From Alloscardovia criceti DSM 17774 (GTDB lineage Bacteria > Actinomycetota > Actinomycetes > Actinomycetales > Bifidobacteriaceae): 64,000 nt of DNA. Positions within the stretch are counted from its first letter, which is position 1; every line of letters begins with the position of its first letter. Where the stretch lies: the NCBI RefSeq assembly GCF_000376885.1, contig NZ_AQXR01000008.1, forward strand, positions 62,001 through 126,000. Direction: 5' to 3'. Shown here in pieces: positions 27,741 to 36,385 of the stretch. The notes under the pieces were generated by a model. The model saw only the letters and a list, made by a program, of their open reading frames with translations, was not told the DNA's origin and did not search any database. The translations under genes and the position numbers were made by a program.

Positions 27741-27774
27741 AAGGTGGTGAAGTCTGAGCTTCACCACCTTTTTA
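27741..27774 (+). terminator. Terminator of the DUF2342 gene
   Basis: Perfect 12-bp arms AAGGTGGTGAAG and CTTCACCACCTT with a 6-nt loop run into TTTTT. The minus strand has a matching A-tract, so it may also act on the convergent helicase gene. Confidence 0.92.
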
Positions 27775-27821
27775 TATGTTTATATGCGCTGCAATATATG
27801 CCGCGTGTGCCCCTGACCCAG

Positions 27822-29330
27822 CTAAGATTTACGATGCTGCCGGCGAATGGCATTATGCGCTTCCCGCACAAATCGGCTTACGGTACGGTCTCCTGCGTAG
27901 GCGTTTTCATATGCACGGTCCGCATAGCACAGATAAACCTGGCGAATGCCACGCGTAAGCGCCACATAAAAAATGCGCCGTTCTTCCTCGAGATGCTCAT
28001 TATCCTGATCATCACTGCGGTCAGGGTTATACGGTAAATTCCCTTCAAAACAGTCGGGTATAAACACCGTATCCCATTCCAAACCTTTGGCTGCATGAAT
28101 GGTGGAAATCGTTACGGCTTCCTTCTCCTGCGCTCCCAGCAGCACTACGTCGTTATCGAGTTTAACGTTGACTTCCAGTCCTTGCTGACGGCAAATTCTC
28201 GCCATCTCGCGAGCGCGCGCCCGTGTTCGCGTTAACACCGCAAAATCACGGAGTTTGGCGCCTCTACTCATGTGCCACCGGATGCGTGAAGCTATGCCTC
28301 GAAGCTGGTTTTCATCCGTATCGAATCGTGCGATATTGACTTTCGGTCCGGGCTCATTGTCTGTGCGCAATTCTATGTAATGTTCAGCCTCTAAGGAGTG
28401 AGCCAGCGTGGCGTTTGCAAATTCGACGATATGTCCGCTGGATCGGTAATCCGTATTGAGCTGAATATCCTTGGATACTGGCGCAAATTCCTCATCAAAA
28501 TGGGTCAGATAGTAACTCGTTGCACCCGCGTAGGAGTAAATCGTCTGCGCCGGATCGCCTACCACACAAATATCTCTGTGCTCGCCCAGCCATAAGGTGA
28601 GCAAGCGGTGCTGGAGCGCAGACACATCCTGATACTCGTCAATGGTAATATGGCGCATATTTTGACGAAATTCTTCGGCTAATTCCTCATAGTTTTCGTA
28701 AATATGCGATAGCAGCAGCAAGCTATCGTCGAAATCGATGACGTTGTGACGTCGTTTTTCTAATTCAAAATTGTGCGCAATATCTAGTATTTGCTCAGGC
28801 GTTGTATCCAGCGGCAGTGTGCGATGAAGAGCGGTGACTACGCGTTTATAGTCCTCATATGGGATGAGATTGACTTTCATCCAGGATATTTCTTGGATGA
28901 TTTGGCTAATTTCAGCATCCGTATAATCGTCAAATTCGAGCACACGCGAGAGTGCGGCATTGGCGTAAAGATTCATATCGCTGGAAATTTCCGGCGAATC
29001 TCGGTGCGAGAGAATGCGCCATGCACGTCTAAGCTGCGAATATGCGGCGGAGTGGAAGGTGCTCGTGTGCACACCACGGACTTGCAAGGATGCGAGACGG
29101 TTTTTCATTTCATCTGCAGCTTTATTGGTGTAGGTGACAGCGAGAGTAGCATCGGGACTCCACTGCCGTGTGGCGCATGCGTATGCGATGCGGCGCGTAA
29201 TCGTACGCGTTTTGCCTGCACCTGCTCCGGCTATGATGCGTACCGGCCCTTGAAGGGACTCGACGGCTTCACGCTGTTTGTCGTCTAACCCGTCCACAAT
29301 GGAATCATAAGCAGCTGGAGATGTCGTCAT
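27822..29330 (-). CDS. UvrD/PcrA-like superfamily I DNA helicase, compact
   Basis: Helicase motifs are present in order: Q-motif region LDDKQREAVESL, Walker A AGAGAGKTRT, motif Ia VTYTNKAADEM, Walker B TIDEYQDVS, motif III VVGDPAQTIYSYAGA, motif IV DYRSS, motif V TISTIHAAKGLEWDTVFIP and motif VI VALTRGIRQVYL. At 502 residues it is about 200 shorter than standard UvrD, mainly through reduced 1B and 2B insertions and no HRDC domain. It resembles a short actinobacterial UvrD2-like form. The ATG at 29330 is preferred to a GTG at 29336. It is divergent from the APH-fold gene. Confidence 0.9.
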   Translation of the reverse strand: MTTSPAAYDSIVDGLDDKQREAVESLQGPVRIIAGAGAGKTRTITRRIAYACATRQWSPDATLAVTYTNKAADEMKNRLASLQVRGVHTSTFHSAAYSQLRRAWRILSHRDSPEISSDMNLYANAALSRVLEFDDYTDAEISQIIQEISWMKVNLIPYEDYKRVVTALHRTLPLDTTPEQILDIAHNFELEKRRHNVIDFDDSLLLLSHIYENYEELAEEFRQNMRHITIDEYQDVSALQHRLLTLWLGEHRDICVVGDPAQTIYSYAGATSYYLTHFDEEFAPVSKDIQLNTDYRSSGHIVEFANATLAHSLEAEHYIELRTDNEPGPKVNIARFDTDENQLRGIASRIRWHMSRGAKLRDFAVLTRTRARAREMARICRQQGLEVNVKLDNDVVLLGAQEKEAVTISTIHAAKGLEWDTVFIPDCFEGNLPYNPDRSDDQDNEHLEEERRIFYVALTRGIRQVYLCYADRAYENAYAGDRTVSRFVREAHNAIRRQHRKS

Positions 29331-29378
29331 ACACACCTATGGTACACAACTTATGCGCCGTGTATTATTCTTAAAACT

Positions 29379-31127
29379 GTGAGTCAACGTTCAGTATTAG
29401 AAATAGCAGCCCTTGCGTCCGCCGCCATACCTGAGCTTTCCGTCGCGTCCACACGCGGGTCGGAACAGTTTTTCATGAGTGGCGACAAGAAAGATATCGT
29501 AACCGCTGTCATTACCAGCGTTGAAGGCGTGGAATATGATGTCAGCGTTTCATCTAGCCCGGAAGGCAAGAAAATTTTGAAGGACCGCGCTAAAGCGGCC
29601 TTTGTGCTGTCACATTCTAATACTCCAGCGGGTTTAAGTTTTGCGCTGGAAAAGTACACCTTATATATGCCCGGTGATGATATTCGCGGCGTTACGGCTG
29701 ATACGGCCGTGTACATTACCCCACACATCGATGGCGATGCTGTGGCCTTGCGCAATTTGACCTCCGCCCAATGCACTGCGGCGGGCACTGCCATTGCAAC
29801 GATTCACCGTTTGCGCCCCGGCTTTCTACGCGCTGCGAAATATCCTTCCTATACGGCGAAGGATATCCAAAACCAATTGCATGCGTGGATTCGCAATTTG
29901 GAAAATGCTGGGCATATTCCTTCGGAGATTATCCGTAATTGGAAAAATATTATTGGCACAGAAGGCTTGTGGAATTTCAATACCCGCTTAGTGCATGGCG
30001 GCATGGAAAACGGCGATTTTCTGTTCCTCGCTGATTCGGTGAATGCTATCCGCCATTGGGAAAATATGCAGATTAACGATCCTGCGCGTGATTTGGCATG
30101 GATTTTTACGCATTTGAATAAATCTCATCGGGACGCATTTATTGCAGCATACAGCCGCGTGATGGGCAGCCGTTTGGACAATATGATTTGGCTGCGTGCG
30201 GGCTTGTGGACGCAGATGGAGCAGGTCGGTGAGTATATGCGCGCGCTGACAAATGCAGATACTACCAAGATATTGGCCTTCAAGTCTCAGGTTAATTCTT
30301 TGGCGCATCAGATTGCGAAGAATAATCCTCAGCGTGAGCCTATTGAAAAGAAGTCCTCTTTGACGGTGGGCGATTTGCTGGAAAATCCGGAGGCCGTGCA
30401 AGGAAAGGCAGAAACTCGCTCGCGTGGTGGCCACTCGAGCAAGGCTGCACACACACGCTTTGTGGTGGATTCTGGTATGCGCTCTCCTCAGGTGCACGCG
30501 GAAGAGAATGCGCCTGTGCGCGCTGAAATGAGCGGCGGCACGACGGATGACAACACCATTGAGTCTGCACGCAATGTGTCTGAGACTTTTGACGGCACAC
30601 AGGCTTTTGCCGGTACGTCTACGGCTCCTGCCCCACCGCAGCAGTCGGCTCGCAAAAACTGGAATTCCACGCCCAGCCAGTCGGAAAGCTTTACCTTTAC
30701 CTCAGACTCGCAGGCGACGCCTGTATCCCACGGCTACACAGCTGATCAAACGGACGCGGATGCAGTGGCCGAAAGTCTGGAAGATATAAATGTGGCCAGC
30801 GTGGAATTAACCAATGCTGCATTGATCGATCAAGAAGCTACGATTGCTATGCAGGCCCAGTCCGCGGCAGCGGCAGCACGTCATGCACGCGAAGGCCTGA
30901 CTTACACTTCCCAGAGCAGCTACGTGCCGGTGGATTCCTTTGGTTTTGTGATGAGCTCGGATAAGACCCTTTCTCAGGTGTCTGGTCCCGCTCAAGCGCA
31001 GTCCCCGGTGGATAATCAGGAGCACACGGACGAGGATAGTGACACCGGCGAATCCGCCATCGTGCAGGATGAGATCGAGACAACGGTCTTCGCTGCCCAT
31101 GAAAACGACGCTGCTGACGAGCAATAA
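29379..31127 (+). CDS. APH-fold phosphotransferase-like protein with degenerate active site
   Basis: Residues 1-320 resemble aminoglycoside/macrolide phosphotransferase-like proteins, including the late element NDPARDLAWIFTHL. The catalytic loop that normally reads HGDLHxGN is HGGMENGDF (206-214), so the catalytic Asp is Gly, and the metal-binding Asp-Trp is His-Trp (226-227). Activity as a kinase is therefore doubtful. From residue 320 the chain is Ser/Thr/Gln-rich and likely disordered. It starts with GTG at 29379, with TATTCT 7 nt upstream and no Shine-Dalgarno. It lies between a helicase and DUF3107, a neighbourhood I recall from other actinobacteria. Confidence 0.8.
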   Translation: MSQRSVLEIAALASAAIPELSVASTRGSEQFFMSGDKKDIVTAVITSVEGVEYDVSVSSSPEGKKILKDRAKAAFVLSHSNTPAGLSFALEKYTLYMPGDDIRGVTADTAVYITPHIDGDAVALRNLTSAQCTAAGTAIATIHRLRPGFLRAAKYPSYTAKDIQNQLHAWIRNLENAGHIPSEIIRNWKNIIGTEGLWNFNTRLVHGGMENGDFLFLADSVNAIRHWENMQINDPARDLAWIFTHLNKSHRDAFIAAYSRVMGSRLDNMIWLRAGLWTQMEQVGEYMRALTNADTTKILAFKSQVNSLAHQIAKNNPQREPIEKKSSLTVGDLLENPEAVQGKAETRSRGGHSSKAAHTRFVVDSGMRSPQVHAEENAPVRAEMSGGTTDDNTIESARNVSETFDGTQAFAGTSTAPAPPQQSARKNWNSTPSQSESFTFTSDSQATPVSHGYTADQTDADAVAESLEDINVASVELTNAALIDQEATIAMQAQSAAAAARHAREGLTYTSQSSYVPVDSFGFVMSSDKTLSQVSGPAQAQSPVDNQEHTDEDSDTGESAIVQDEIETTVFAAHENDAADEQ

Positions 31128-31169
31128 ATACTAAACTGGGTATCAGTATTCGTTCACGAAAGGAAAATC

Positions 31170-31394
31170 ATGCTTGTAGAAATTGGCGTACAAAATGTAG
31201 GAAAAGCCCTTACTTTTGAAACAAAAGAATCTGCTCAAGACGTGAGTGCGAAGATTAATGAGGCAATTTCTGCTCAGCGCACCTTGGAGTTGACCGATGA
31301 AAAGGGTCGTACCTTCGTTGTGCCTGTTACCACCTTGGCATATGCCATTGTGGGTTCTGAATCTACGCATCCAGTGGGTTTTGGTGCCTTGTAA
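31170..31394 (+). CDS. DUF3107 family protein
   Basis: This 74-residue actinobacterial protein of unknown function has the family pattern VEIGVQNVGKALTFETKES followed by TLELTDEKGRTFVVPVTTLAYAIVGS and the ending VGFGAL. A good ribosome-binding site AAAGGAAAATC precedes the ATG. It follows the APH-fold gene after 42 bp and is probably cotranscribed, ending at a strong terminator. Confidence 0.9.
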   Translation: MLVEIGVQNVGKALTFETKESAQDVSAKINEAISAQRTLELTDEKGRTFVVPVTTLAYAIVGSESTHPVGFGAL

Positions 31395-31423
31395 AACGCA
31401 GCGAACTCACTAAATACTCCATC

Positions 31424-31466
31424 AAAAAGGGGAATCCGCGGACAGGCCGAACGGATTCCCCTTTTT
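31424..31466. terminator. Bidirectional terminator between DUF3107 and PHP genes
   Basis: Perfect 15-bp arms (AAAAAGGGGAATCCG at 31424-31438 against 31452-31466) surround a 13-nt loop; A- and T-tracts on both sides allow termination in both directions between convergent genes. Confidence 0.95.
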
Positions 31467-31485
31467 CGTACGTTTTTGAGTGACG

Positions 31486-32361
31486 TTAAGGAAGCACTCT
31501 AATACGACCACGGCGTATAATTTCCATCGCCGTCTCGTTGTCCGTCGTATTTTCGCCTAAGACATTGGGCTTGCCACTGCCATGCCAATCCGACCCACCG
31601 GTGATAAGCAGACCTAACTTATGCGCGAGATGAGTTAAACGCTCTTGCTGGGCTTGAGGATTATCCCGATGATGCACTTCCAATCCATCCAAGCCACATT
31701 CTTTGGTGAAGAATTCGATGTCCTCATCGCTGAGCAACTCGCGATTTCGTGAAGGTGCACCGCAGTGAGCCAAAACCACCACGCCTCCGGCATTCTTCAA
31801 AGCTGTCACAACCTCGGACACGCGTGGTGAAAGCACAGGAATATAGTACGGACTTTTACCGGAAATAATGCCCGCAAAAGCATCCGAACGCGTATGGTAA
31901 ACGCCCGCTTCTACCAAGGCATCGGCGATGTGGGGACGACCAATGGTCGTCGAGTCCCCCTCGTGCGCCTGATCCAACACGGACTGCCAAGAAATAGGAT
32001 AATCCTGCGAAATCTTCTCCACCATGATTTTGGCACGCTCTACCCTGCGCTGCCGCATGCGCTCATACAAGTCCAGCACATTGTGGTCTTCGCAGTCATA
32101 GAGATACGCCAACACGTGCACGCTGACTCGACCATGATCGTGCTGAGCCGTAATTTCTGTGCCCCGGATGAGCGGGTACCCCAGCTCGAGGGATGTCTTC
32201 TTTGCTTCTTGCCAACCGGCTATCGTGTCATGATCACTAATTGCCACACCCTGAAGTCCTTGGCTTTGAGCCAAGCGAATTAATCCCGATGGACTATAGG
32301 TGCCATCCGAAAACACCGTGTGGCAATGCAAATCCCACCCTAAATCTTGTGAAGCAGTCAT
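31486..32361 (-). CDS. PHP-domain phosphoesterase (TrpH/RNase AM type)
   Basis: The protein has the PHP metal motifs DLHCHTVFSDGTYSPSGL, ISDHDTIAGW, GTEITAQHD and HCGAPSR, with the final TGGSDWHG. This arrangement matches the YciV/TrpH branch, which acts on 3',5'-nucleoside bisphosphates and trims 5' ends of RNA. The 291-residue length is normal. No Shine-Dalgarno precedes the ATG; TACGAT lies 6 nt upstream, suggesting a leaderless mRNA. It is divergent from the VKOR gene with 40 bp between. Confidence 0.88.
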   Translation of the reverse strand: MTASQDLGWDLHCHTVFSDGTYSPSGLIRLAQSQGLQGVAISDHDTIAGWQEAKKTSLELGYPLIRGTEITAQHDHGRVSVHVLAYLYDCEDHNVLDLYERMRQRRVERAKIMVEKISQDYPISWQSVLDQAHEGDSTTIGRPHIADALVEAGVYHTRSDAFAGIISGKSPYYIPVLSPRVSEVVTALKNAGGVVVLAHCGAPSRNRELLSDEDIEFFTKECGLDGLEVHHRDNPQAQQERLTHLAHKLGLLITGGSDWHGSGKPNVLGENTTDNETAMEIIRRGRIRVLP

Positions 32362-32401
32362 AGTTCTATCGTAGACTGAGCCCGTAACGAAAGGCGAAAT
32401 T

Positions 32402-33019
32402 ATGGTAAAACTTCACGGTTGGCGTCATGCATCCACATGGTTATATCTCGTCATGCTCCTAGCCTCGGCCACGGCTCTGCTCGTCTCCTTTGTGTTAAGC
32501 GCTGAAACATTGCAATTAGCACGCAATCCACAAGCAAGCTTGGGCTGTGATGTAAATGCCGTGATTTCCTGCTCGGATGTGGCAAATTCTTGGCAGTCGG
32601 AATTTATCCGCTTTGGTTCGTTGAGTTTTCCTAATGCCTTCTTTGGCATTGCGGCAGAAAGCGTCTTTGTGACTGTGGCAGTAATTGGTTTAGCGCGTAT
32701 TACGATGCCTCGCTGGTTTGCTCTCGCCGCGTGGGTGGGTAATCTGCTCGCGCTTGCCTATGCGCTCTGGCTTTTTAGCCAGTCTGTATTCGTCATTCAG
32801 GCTCTGTGCCCGTGGTGCATGCTTTTGCTCGTGTCCACGATGTTGCAATTCATGGCTATGTCTCATGCCACCTTTGCCATGCAAGGAATAGGCGGAAAAT
32901 CTCAGGCTTTGTATTACTACTACCATCTCAATATTGACTTGCTCGTAGATTTGCTTCTGTATGCAGCGGTCGCAGCAATAATCCTGCTCAAGTATGGGGC
33001 AGCCCTGTTCGCCGCTTAA
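32402..33019 (+). CDS. Vitamin K epoxide reductase family membrane protein
   Basis: VKOR homologues reoxidise DsbA-like partners with quinone and so support disulfide formation outside the membrane. Five hydrophobic segments are visible. The loop cysteines are Cys49 and Cys57 (LGCDVNAVISC) and the active-site pair is Cys136 and Cys139 (CPWC). No thioredoxin domain is fused. An AAAGG ribosome-binding site precedes the ATG. A DsbA-like partner is not in the window. Confidence 0.92.
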   Translation: MVKLHGWRHASTWLYLVMLLASATALLVSFVLSAETLQLARNPQASLGCDVNAVISCSDVANSWQSEFIRFGSLSFPNAFFGIAAESVFVTVAVIGLARITMPRWFALAAWVGNLLALAYALWLFSQSVFVIQALCPWCMLLLVSTMLQFMAMSHATFAMQGIGGKSQALYYYYHLNIDLLVDLLLYAAVAAIILLKYGAALFAA

Positions 33020-33053
33020 TGATCCCGCTAGACCTCATAATACGAGAAGAATC

Positions 33054-33452
33054 ATGGATGCGCTGGACTCCGGACAGTCAGTTATCGATTTTGTGAATGA
33101 TTACTACGACTGCATAGTGGATTATCCGTGGCAGAATCATCCCAATTTTGCCGTTTTACGCCATGGTTACAGCCGTGCATGGTTCGGGCTGGTCATGGAT
33201 ATTTCTGAAAGTCTGCTCGGCATCAGCGATAGTGCGAAAATTATCGAGGTCCTCAATCTGAAAGCAGATCCGCGTGAGGTTGAGTTTCTTATCGAGCAGC
33301 CGGGCATTTTCCCGGCGTATCATATGAACAAAAAGCACTGGGTTTCTGTGCTACTCGACGCCCACACGGATACAGAGCAGCTACGGCAACTCATCGATGA
33401 TAGTTTTACGCTGACCCAGAAGAAGGTTGATGAGATATATTCACAACCCTAG
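33054..33452 (+). CDS. MmcQ/YjbR family protein
   Basis: This small CyaY-fold protein of 132 residues has the family ending NKKHWVSVLLDAHTD followed by IDDSFTLTQKK. The amino end reads VIDFVNDYYDCIVDYPW, and NFAVLRHGYSRAWFGLVMDI corresponds to the central sheet. DNA binding has been suggested for the family, and the function is unproven. The ATG at 33054 has GAGAAG upstream; the open frame begins inside the VKOR gene at 32994 and is not used. Confidence 0.85.
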   Translation: MDALDSGQSVIDFVNDYYDCIVDYPWQNHPNFAVLRHGYSRAWFGLVMDISESLLGISDSAKIIEVLNLKADPREVEFLIEQPGIFPAYHMNKKHWVSVLLDAHTDTEQLRQLIDDSFTLTQKKVDEIYSQP

Positions 33453-33465
33453 ACGGTTATCAGGA

Positions 33466-33504
33466 AGACCAGAATACACAATGATGTATGTTCTGGGCTT
33501 TTTC
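33466..33504 (+). terminator. Terminator of the YjbR gene
   Basis: AGACCAGAATACACA (33466-33480) pairs imperfectly with TGTATGTTCTGGGCT (33485-33499), and a run of T follows. The stem has a few mismatches and G-U pairs. Confidence 0.65.
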
Positions 33505-33650
33505 TGTGTTAACGGCACCGTGGCACCCCAGACCGTGTATATTGCTCAGTAACGGGTACTGCAAGGGATAAACGGATACATGCGGTGAGGCACAATCCGA
33601 ACTTTCCAGAGAAAAACTCCTGACGCAGTCCGGATGAAATGTGAGGAAAA

Positions 33651-34445
33651 ATGAAACCGATGAAGCTCTCTCAATGCCCTATCACGTATTTCATCAGCGG
33701 CACGGAACATGACGAATGGATTCTTTTTATCCACGCAGCTTTTGTCCATCATCATATGTTTGATGCGCAAATCGAGTATTTTCAACAATCCTACAACGTG
33801 GTGGCCATCGATATCCTCGGTCACGGAGAATCGACGGACGCACAGAAAGGCGATAGCATCGACCGGATGTCTGAGTGGATATACGACATCTTGAATGCAG
33901 AAAATATCAGACACATACATATTGTGGGTGTTTCTATCGGCGCAGTGCTGGCGCAGGATTTTGCGAATCATCATCCCGAGCGTGTGCGCTCGCTTGCCTG
34001 CTTTGGCGGTTATGACATCAATAATTTTGATGCCGCGATGCAAAAGCACAATGGCGCCCAACAGATGGCGATGATGGCGAAAGCACTCTTCTCAGTAAAA
34101 TGGTTTGCAGAAGAAAACAAGAAAATTTCTGCCCACACCGAGCAAGCGCAACATGCTTTTTATGCCATGAATATCACATTCCCGAAAAAATCTTTTCGGT
34201 ATTTAGCCACGCTCAACAGCCTAATCAATCAGCATCAAACAGGCGATAGAGATTATCCCCTGCTCATTGGCTGCGGAGAATTCGATATTCCTATGGCACG
34301 AGAAGCAGCCCGGCAATGGCACCAGCGCGAGCCGGACAGCCGGATGGTCATTTTTGAACAGGCAGGGCATTGCGTCAATATGGACGTGCCGGAGGTTTTC
34401 AATAAAACTCTGGACGAATTTTACGAGTCGATCCGCAAACGCTGA
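33651..34445 (+). CDS. Alpha/beta-fold hydrolase
   Basis: The 264-residue protein has the classic fold: oxyanion region ILFIHAAFVHHH, VVAIDILGHGEST, nucleophile elbow GVSIGAVLA, acid region GCGEFDIPMA and the base in EQAGHCVNMDVP. The HG of the usual HGxG region is replaced by HAA. A TGAGGAA ribosome-binding site precedes the ATG. It stands alone between a terminator and the convergent dapF. The substrate is unknown. Confidence 0.87.
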   Translation: MKPMKLSQCPITYFISGTEHDEWILFIHAAFVHHHMFDAQIEYFQQSYNVVAIDILGHGESTDAQKGDSIDRMSEWIYDILNAENIRHIHIVGVSIGAVLAQDFANHHPERVRSLACFGGYDINNFDAAMQKHNGAQQMAMMAKALFSVKWFAEENKKISAHTEQAQHAFYAMNITFPKKSFRYLATLNSLINQHQTGDRDYPLLIGCGEFDIPMAREAARQWHQREPDSRMVIFEQAGHCVNMDVPEVFNKTLDEFYESIRKR

Positions 34446-34499
34446 TTCGTTCTCGAAAGCGTGCCGCAATACTTGGAGTACTGACTTACCAATGCCCGC

Positions 34500-35444
34500 C
34501 TAATACAGCGTCACTTCCGCCACGAGCTGCGCGTCACCCGTCAAGATAACGCGCTCTGGACTGACATTCACTAGCAAGGTGCCGCCAGGCACATGAATCC
34601 TCCAATTATTCACCTCAATACGCTGAGCCAGCACCACGCCCGTAGCGCACAGACCCGTGCCGCAAGATAGAGTCTCACCTGCTCCGCGCTCGTACACGCG
34701 CATGGTAGCTTCGCCCTGATTTGTGCTCGTGTCATAGGCATCGATGCGCACAAATTCCGCATTTTGTCCCTCCGGTAGCTGCGGGCTTACCTCAGGCGCA
34801 CGGCGAAGATCCAGTTCCTCCACATCCGGCAACGCATTCACCTGCACAGACAGCTGCATGCCCATACTGAGCTGAGACAAATCGAGCTGCTGCCCCACCA
34901 CGCTCACAACGTGTGGATTTCCCATATTTACGAAAGTGCCCATACCTTGCTGCTCAGACGAGGCTACACTCACCAAGTACTCGTCTGGCATGCCTGCAGA
35001 CCACGGACCCATATCGATGCTAAAAACATGCTCGCCCAAGCCTTCCACGGCTCCTAAAAAGGTGAGATATTTGATGCCTGCGCGCGTGGCCAAGGCAAAA
35101 GGCTCATCCGCGCTGGCCTGTGTCAGCCCCTCGCGCATCGCCAACGCTGCGGTCACACGCGTGCCATTGCCGCACATTTCAGCCACAGAACCATCGGCAT
35201 TGCGATAATCCATAAACCAGTGTGCTCCGGCCTCGTGAAATGCCTGAGCCTGCTCCGCGCTGATATCGCTGACATATTCCGGCGGGGTCAAACGAATCAA
35301 TCCATCTCCCCCGATGCCGAAATGCCGGTCATCTAAAAATCGAATCTCCTCCGGAGTGGGCTCAAATTCTCCCGTCTTGTCCAGATAAATGACAAAATCA
35401 TTACCGGTGCCATGCGCTTTTATTACTGTCTGTGGGTATGCCAT
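34500..35444 (-). CDS. dapF: Diaminopimelate epimerase
   Basis: DapF interconverts LL- and meso-diaminopimelate for lysine and, in some species, peptidoglycan. The two catalytic cysteines are Cys91 in EMCGNGTRV and Cys261 in TLSCGTGLC. The amino-terminal KAHGTGNDFVIYLD and GGDGLIRL are also diagnostic. From the ATG at 35444 the length is 314, longer than the usual 275, with insertions after residue 50 and near 165. The start lies 6 nt after a TACTAT hexamer with no Shine-Dalgarno, so the mRNA may be leaderless. Divergent from the patatin gene. Confidence 0.95.
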   Translation of the reverse strand: MAYPQTVIKAHGTGNDFVIYLDKTGEFEPTPEEIRFLDDRHFGIGGDGLIRLTPPEYVSDISAEQAQAFHEAGAHWFMDYRNADGSVAEMCGNGTRVTAALAMREGLTQASADEPFALATRAGIKYLTFLGAVEGLGEHVFSIDMGPWSAGMPDEYLVSVASSEQQGMGTFVNMGNPHVVSVVGQQLDLSQLSMGMQLSVQVNALPDVEELDLRRAPEVSPQLPEGQNAEFVRIDAYDTSTNQGEATMRVYERGAGETLSCGTGLCATGVVLAQRIEVNNWRIHVPGGTLLVNVSPERVILTGDAQLVAEVTLY

Positions 35445-35450
35445 AGCACC

Positions 35451-35480
35451 ATAGTACTCACGGGGTTTCGCTTCGAGCAA
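35451..35480 (-). promoter_or_regulatory. Probable leaderless promoter of dapF
   Basis: On the minus strand TTGCTC (35475-35480) and TACTAT (35451-35456) are 18 bp apart, and the -10 hexamer ends 6 nt before the ATG at 35444. Confidence 0.6.
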
Positions 35481-35530
35481 TGAAACGAATTCTTCGCACT
35501 GAGAGAAGGGGACGCATTAAACTATAAAGC

Positions 35531-36385
35531 ATGGTTACGGGAATTATTGACGTTGGCGGCGGATATCGCGATATTTTTGGTGCAGGAGTGTTAGACGGCG
35601 CGCTTCAGGCGGGTCACAGTTTTGATCATAGTTATGGAATTTCGGCTGGCAGTGGCAATTTGACCTCCTTTTTAGCGGGTCAGTATAAGCGCAACTACCG
35701 TTTTTACATCGAGTATGCGTTCCGTCACCGTTACGCTTCCTTCAGGAATATGCTGACAAAGCGTGATTTTATTGGTTTGGATTATGCCTATGGCACCCTG
35801 TCTAATAGCGATGGCGAGTATCCGTTAAATTATGAGGCTTTTGTAGAAAATCCGACGACGTTGACGGTTATTGCCAGTAATGCGTTGACGGGTAATCCGC
35901 ATTATTTTTCGAAGAGTGATCTTTCGCAGGATGATTATTCGGTTATTATGGCGTCATCCTGCGTGCCCGTGGCGAATCGACCGGTGATGATTCAAGGCGC
36001 ACCATATTTTGATGGCGGGCTGACGGATCCTATTCCTGTGCAACGTGCGTTTGACGATGGCTGCGACCAGGTGGTGCTCATTACCACGCATCCAGATGAC
36101 TTTGTGCGCGATCCTAAAAAGGATGCCGCACCGGCACGTATTCTAAGGAGAACGTACCCTGCGGCGGCGCAGGCTTTGCGCAACCGTGCTCAAACCTATA
36201 ATGATGAAATGGCTTTGGCACAGCGTTATCAAGAGCAGGGCAAGCTGCTGATTATCAGTCCAGATGACACGTATGGTCTGGGCACGCTGAGCAAGACGCG
36301 CCAGGGATTGCTGGATATGTATGATGATGGCGTGCGCAAGGCTGAGCTGATAACACGATTTTTTGAAGGCGATATGAATGACTAA
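35531..36385 (+). CDS. Patatin-like phospholipase
   Basis: The protein belongs to the bacterial patatin group. The oxyanion region is DVGGGYRDIFGAGVLDG, the nucleophile elbow is GISAGSGN (Ser38), and the second dyad residue is Asp161 in YFDGGLTDP. The 284 residues contain no signal peptide. It probably acts on lipids or acyl esters. TAAACT lies 7 nt before the ATG without a Shine-Dalgarno, suggesting a leaderless mRNA. Its end overlaps the murI start by 8 nt, so the two are coupled. Confidence 0.9.
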   Translation: MVTGIIDVGGGYRDIFGAGVLDGALQAGHSFDHSYGISAGSGNLTSFLAGQYKRNYRFYIEYAFRHRYASFRNMLTKRDFIGLDYAYGTLSNSDGEYPLNYEAFVENPTTLTVIASNALTGNPHYFSKSDLSQDDYSVIMASSCVPVANRPVMIQGAPYFDGGLTDPIPVQRAFDDGCDQVVLITTHPDDFVRDPKKDAAPARILRRTYPAAAQALRNRAQTYNDEMALAQRYQEQGKLLIISPDDTYGLGTLSKTRQGLLDMYDDGVRKAELITRFFEGDMND

